35,150 nt of DNA, taken from the IMG/VR virus record IMGVR_UViG_3300029319_006793, positions 1-35,150 of that record, one strand, 5' to 3'. A model generated the notes under the pieces. That model made no database searches, was not told the DNA's origin, and saw nothing but the letters and a program-made list of their open reading frames with translations. This document shows positions 32,517-35,150 of the stretch, in pieces. Positions within the stretch are counted from its first letter, which is position 1. Every line of letters starts with the position of its first letter. A program made the position numbers and the translations under genes. This stretch comes from a virus.

Positions 32517-32950
32517 TATTTGCCCCATTTCTTTGCAGAAACTATTTGCGCTATAATACCATATACTGAAAGATCTTGGAATGTATCTAATTCAGATTCT
32601 CCAACATTATCTTTATGACCTAATATAATTAATTGTTTTAGTCTTTGTATTTTATCGTTTATTCTGAACCATAATCCAGTTAATGATAATTTAACGTCAT
32701 TATCTGTACTTAAATCAGTTCCTACTGATATATTACCTGGTCCATAATTTTTTTGTTTCTTACAAAATAAAACATATTGATCAGCCATTATATTTAAGAA
32801 TTCATCACATGTCTCTGGATAATTCTCTTGACAATATGTAACTGCTTCATCATCATGATCTTTCATTCGTTGTTGAAGTTGATTAAATACTACTTTATGC
32901 GTTTTGCTAGTTTCTTTAACTCTTCCTGGCGTATCTTTTATTGTTTTCAT
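32516..32950 (-). CDS. DUF1599/Nmad1-like protein (nucleotide-modification-associated domain)
   Basis: This protein has 144 residues. It contains CKKQKNYGPGNI (about 63-74), GLWFRINDKIQRLKQL (92-107) and an acidic end ESELDTFQDLSVYGIIA, the sequence pattern I associate with DUF1599 or nucleotide modification associated domain 1. That family has been predicted to act on modified nucleotides, but no reaction has been established as far as I know. It overlaps the gp62-like gene as ATGA, so it is made along with the clamp loader. The sequence is mainly helical, without a metal site or membrane helix. Confidence 0.7.
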   Translation of the reverse strand: MKTIKDTPGRVKETSKTHKVVFNQLQQRMKDHDDEAVTYCQENYPETCDEFLNIMADQYVLFCKKQKNYGPGNISVGTDLSTDNDVKLSLTGLWFRINDKIQRLKQLIILGHKDNVGESELDTFQDLSVYGIIAQIVSAKKWGK

Positions 32951-33399
32951 TTTAATAACTTTTTTATTTCTTTTTCTGTTTTACCATACGTTTTCATGAT
33001 ATCAACTAAACTTTGAATGCCTGAATTAGTACGTATAAATATATCAATATATTCTTCCGCTTCACGTGAATTGATTTCAAAATGATCTCTTACAAAATTT
33101 ACTAAATCTTTGTTATATTTATTCATCTTCTTTCCTTTGATATATTTTGCTCTTACATTAGCATTAGGCAGTATATCATAATATAATTGATAAACATGTT
33201 TTTTACTTAACGGACCAATTGTATATTGTTGTAATGCATCTACAGTTTCTATAAGATCAATATGCATAGACAACCATCTATTAATAATATATGGTGAAAA
33301 AGATTTTTGATCTGCTTCTGACAGCGAATGCCATTCTTTTTTCTTACTGGTTATTCCAGCAATATGATCAAATATTGTAGCTGGTTTATTTGTCTTCAC
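32947..33399 (-). CDS. 62: Clamp-loader small subunit (gp62-like)
   Basis: This protein has 150 residues. The pattern FDHIAGIT..KKEW..L then PYIINRWLSM near 45, an I-E-T-V-D-x-L-Q helix and a C-terminal Y-I-K-x-K-K segment with EAEEYIDIF agree with the small clamp-loader subunit of T4-like phages, which is about 130-190 residues. It has no ATPase motif; it binds the gp44-like ATPase and the clamp. The match is from recall of the family, not from a search. The gene overlaps the zinc-ribbon gene by 14 bases, in the usual order around the clamp-loader genes. Confidence 0.7.
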   Translation of the reverse strand: MKTNKPATIFDHIAGITSKKKEWHSLSEADQKSFSPYIINRWLSMHIDLIETVDALQQYTIGPLSKKHVYQLYYDILPNANVRAKYIKGKKMNKYNKDLVNFVRDHFEINSREAEEYIDIFIRTNSGIQSLVDIMKTYGKTEKEIKKLLK

Positions 33400-33634
33400 G
33401 GCCTTCTATCGGTCTAAATTCTTCGTTAATAAATCCACAGTCATCACATCTAAATGTTGGAACTGGAATAATTTGTTCTTTACCTGTCGGTGATAATAAT
33501 GCTGAAACGCGTTTAAAAGCATTTACTTGTCTGAAGAATTGACATCCACAGTTTTCGCATTTAATATCTTTCAAAGATGATGGATCTATATTTAATCCAC
33601 TTTGCCTTCCATCTGATCCTAATATTTTTGACAT
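33386..33634 (-). CDS. Zinc-ribbon protein, 82 residues
   Basis: Four cysteines in two pairs, C26-x-x-C29 and C63-x-x-C66, form a zinc ribbon with a 33-residue insert containing a hydrophobic basic segment FKRVSALLS. The N-terminal 20 residues are polar and possibly unstructured. Function is unknown, but its position between the clamp loader subunits is common in T4-like phages of aquatic origin and suggests a replication or transcription link. Start supported by AGGAG about 10 bases upstream. Confidence 0.78.
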   Translation of the reverse strand: MSKILGSDGRQSGLNIDPSSLKDIKCENCGCQFFRQVNAFKRVSALLSPTGKEQIIPVPTFRCDDCGFINEEFRPIEGREDK

Positions 33635-33643
33635 ATCTGTCTC

Positions 33644-34573
33644 CTATTTTAATTCGTTAATTATTTTTACCATTGTAGCCATAATATGTAATTCTTTATC
33701 AACTGCAAATGCATCTTGATATTGAGCTTCTGCTAAAATTAAAATAACACTTGCGATATGGCCTTTAGCATAATTATCAATTTCATCGAATAAAAATTTA
33801 TATAATGCAGTGAAATCTTTTACTTTACTATCATTAATGAGTTGTCTAATATCTTGAAAACAAGTTTTTTTATCATTTGTTTTTTGAAAGATATCTAATA
33901 GTTTAGTCATATAATTTGCTTGTACTAAACTTTCTTTATCAATTTGTAATTTTCCATCAATCACTTGTCGCTGAGCTGAATTAAGAACTCTTCTTATATC
34001 TGGATATCCATTGTTAATTAATGTTACCAAATCATTCATTTCAAATTCAATCTTTTGTTCTTTTAATATAGCAACAATTCTTTTTGCAACTTCTTTTTTA
34101 TTAGGTGGAGTTATTCCAAATACCTGACATCTAGATTGAATTGGATCAATAATTTTTTCAACATAATTACATGTTAGAATAAATCTAGTTGTTTTAGAAA
34201 ATGTTTCCATTAAATTTCTTAACGCAGCTTGACCGTTAGGAGTCATATAATCTGCTTCATCTAATATAACAATTTTCCATCTTTTAAATCCAATTGTACT
34301 TGCAAAGTTTTTTACTTTGGTTCTAACTGTCTCAACATTGTTTTCATCGGATGCATTTATATACATAAGATCTGCATCCACATTACCTGCAATAATTTTG
34401 GCTAATGTTGTTTTACCAGTACCTGCACCTCCATAAAATAATAAATGCGGAACATCTCCATTTTCAAGATATAACTTTACTTTGCTAATAACTAACTCGT
34501 TACCAACATAACCATCTAATGTATCGGGTCTAAACTTTTCTACCCATAATGTATTTTCTACGTTTCCAAACAT
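33644..34573 (-). CDS. 44: Clamp-loader large subunit, AAA+ ATPase (gp44-like)
   Basis: This protein has 309 residues. The N-terminal WVEKFRPDTLDGYVGNE is the RFC box, G48-G-A-G-T-G-K54-T55 the Walker A, D105-E-A-D108 the Walker B (DEAD) and S147-R-C149 the arginine-finger region of clamp loaders. In T4, four gp44 plus one gp62 load the gp45 clamp onto primed DNA. Length is close to gp44 (319). The gene begins two bases after the clamp stop without a Shine-Dalgarno, so translation is probably coupled to the clamp. Confidence 0.95.
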   Translation of the reverse strand: MFGNVENTLWVEKFRPDTLDGYVGNELVISKVKLYLENGDVPHLLFYGGAGTGKTTLAKIIAGNVDADLMYINASDENNVETVRTKVKNFASTIGFKRWKIVILDEADYMTPNGQAALRNLMETFSKTTRFILTCNYVEKIIDPIQSRCQVFGITPPNKKEVAKRIVAILKEQKIEFEMNDLVTLINNGYPDIRRVLNSAQRQVIDGKLQIDKESLVQANYMTKLLDIFQKTNDKKTCFQDIRQLINDSKVKDFTALYKFLFDEIDNYAKGHIASVILILAEAQYQDAFAVDKELHIMATMVKIINELK

Positions 34574-34574
34574 A

Positions 34575-35150
34575 TTATGCAGCTTGTAATTGTACTAAAT
34601 AGTACGTTGATGAATAATCTTTTCCTGTAAATGTAACTCTTGCTAATCCTGCTTCAGATACTTCAATACAACCTGATTCAGCATCTTTATTTGCAACTAA
34701 TATTTCTTTAAATAGATTAGCTGAAAAACAAGTTGCTTTTAAATCGCTAGCCTCTCCTTCTGGAGTAGTTGGCCATGTTATTCTATTTGTATTCAAAGTT
34801 GAATAATTTAAAATCATATTAGTTCCTAATGCATCACTTTCGATTGCAAAATTTTCTGTTTCTGGCAATGCATTTTTAGATTTAACAAATTTGCTTGCAA
34901 AATCTTTTGTTAATTTAATTTTAACATTAAAATCAGGCAATTGTTTCATTGCAGGAACTTGTCTTATAACTGATAAATCAGCTAACATAAATGTTACATC
35001 AGTTGTTTTATCTGATAAGTTTATTGAGAATGCAGTACCATCTGCATTATTAACTCTTAATGTTACATCTTCATCTAATGCAGTTAACAACTTAGTTAGT
35101 TGAGAAGTTGCATAAACTCCTAATGTTACATCTTCAATATCAAAATTATC
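34575..35150 (-). CDS. 45: Sliding clamp (gp45-like), 5' end outside window
   Basis: The open frame runs to the right edge without a stop, giving 191 visible residues. The sequence (INLSDKTTDVTFMLADLSVIRQV, DFNVKIKLTKDFASKFVKSK, FKEILVANKDAESGCIEV) shows repeated strand-and-helix units of the sliding-clamp fold as in T4 gp45 (228 residues); the first approx 30-40 residues are missing. A TTG inside the frame at 35090 is not needed as a start. Gene order clamp, gp44, zinc ribbon, gp62 supports the call. Confidence 0.85.
   Translation of the reverse strand, partial: DNFDIEDVTLGVYATSQLTKLLTALDEDVTLRVNNADGTAFSINLSDKTTDVTFMLADLSVIRQVPAMKQLPDFNVKIKLTKDFASKFVKSKNALPETENFAIESDALGTNMILNYSTLNTNRITWPTTPEGEASDLKATCFSANLFKEILVANKDAESGCIEVSEAGLARVTFTGKDYSSTYYLVQLQAA

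Noticed and set aside
35088-35090. TTG as the start of the sliding clamp
   Set aside because: The frame continues upstream without a stop to the window edge with clamp-like sequence, so this is an internal codon.
1-35150. tRNA genes, CRISPR arrays, insertion sequences, attachment sites
   Set aside because: Looked for cloverleaf-like or spaced direct-repeat structures, inverted-repeat ends and transposase motifs; none seen.

Overview
The window is strongly AT-rich (about 30% G+C by eye) and reads as a single block of tightly packed genes, all on the minus strand, joined by ATGA/TAATG overlaps or a few bases. This is the layout of a large T4-like tailed phage. The diagnostic genes are the sliding clamp (gp45-like), the clamp-loader large and small subunits (gp44- and gp62-like) and an ATP-dependent DNA ligase. 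No tRNA, integrase, transposase or CRISPR array was seen. The style (AT-rich, T4-like core, huge sugar locus) suggests a marine or freshwater myovirus, but the host cannot be named from this sequence.

Read in the direction of transcription (high to low coordinates): (1) 35150-30763 is a replication and nucleotide module: clamp, clamp loader, zinc ribbon, small clamp-loader subunit, a DUF1599/Nmad1-type protein, a RecB/Cas4-like nuclease with four cysteines placed as for an Fe-S cluster, a small coiled protein, a SLOG-family protein and a two-helix membrane protein. (2) 30708-4186 is a 26.5-kb glycan locus. It has about 13 glycosyltransferase-like proteins, four class-I or FkbM-like methyltransferases, a carbamoyltransferase and many sugar-nucleotide enzymes. 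These include Gmd plus GDP-fucose synthase, a FlaA1/PseB-like 4,6-dehydratase, an RmlB-like dehydratase, a GalE-like epimerase and a short UDP-sugar dehydrogenase. They also include a nonulosonate set: DegT aminotransferase, SDR, HAD phosphatase, NeuB, an SpsF-like cytidylyltransferase and a GT42/DUF115-like transferase. (3) 4184-2961 holds small genes and a possible lysis pair: a YkuD-like murein enzyme carrying an EF-hand loop and a one-helix membrane protein. (4) 2970-1094 holds two proteins whose first 10-11 residues look like T4 capsid-targeting peptides ending in a prohead-protease site. One fuses a Cys-His-Asp domain to an ADP-ribosyltransferase-like domain, the other is a HAD phosphatase with a basic tail. 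(5) 1020-1 is the DNA ligase, cut by the window edge.

The glycan locus makes activated, modified sugars (GDP-fucose and a nonulosonic acid are the best supported) and transfers them. No initiating transferase, Wzx flippase, Wzy polymerase or primary pyrophosphorylase for GDP-mannose or dTDP-glucose is visible. The phage probably draws on host sugar nucleotides and decorates an existing acceptor: host surface glycan, phage structural protein or DNA. Three copies of one intergenic motif (TTTGGT..TTTGA, T-run, TAT) lie upstream of the nuclease, the GDP-fucose synthase and the ligase, and probably mark promoters that divide the block into transcription units.
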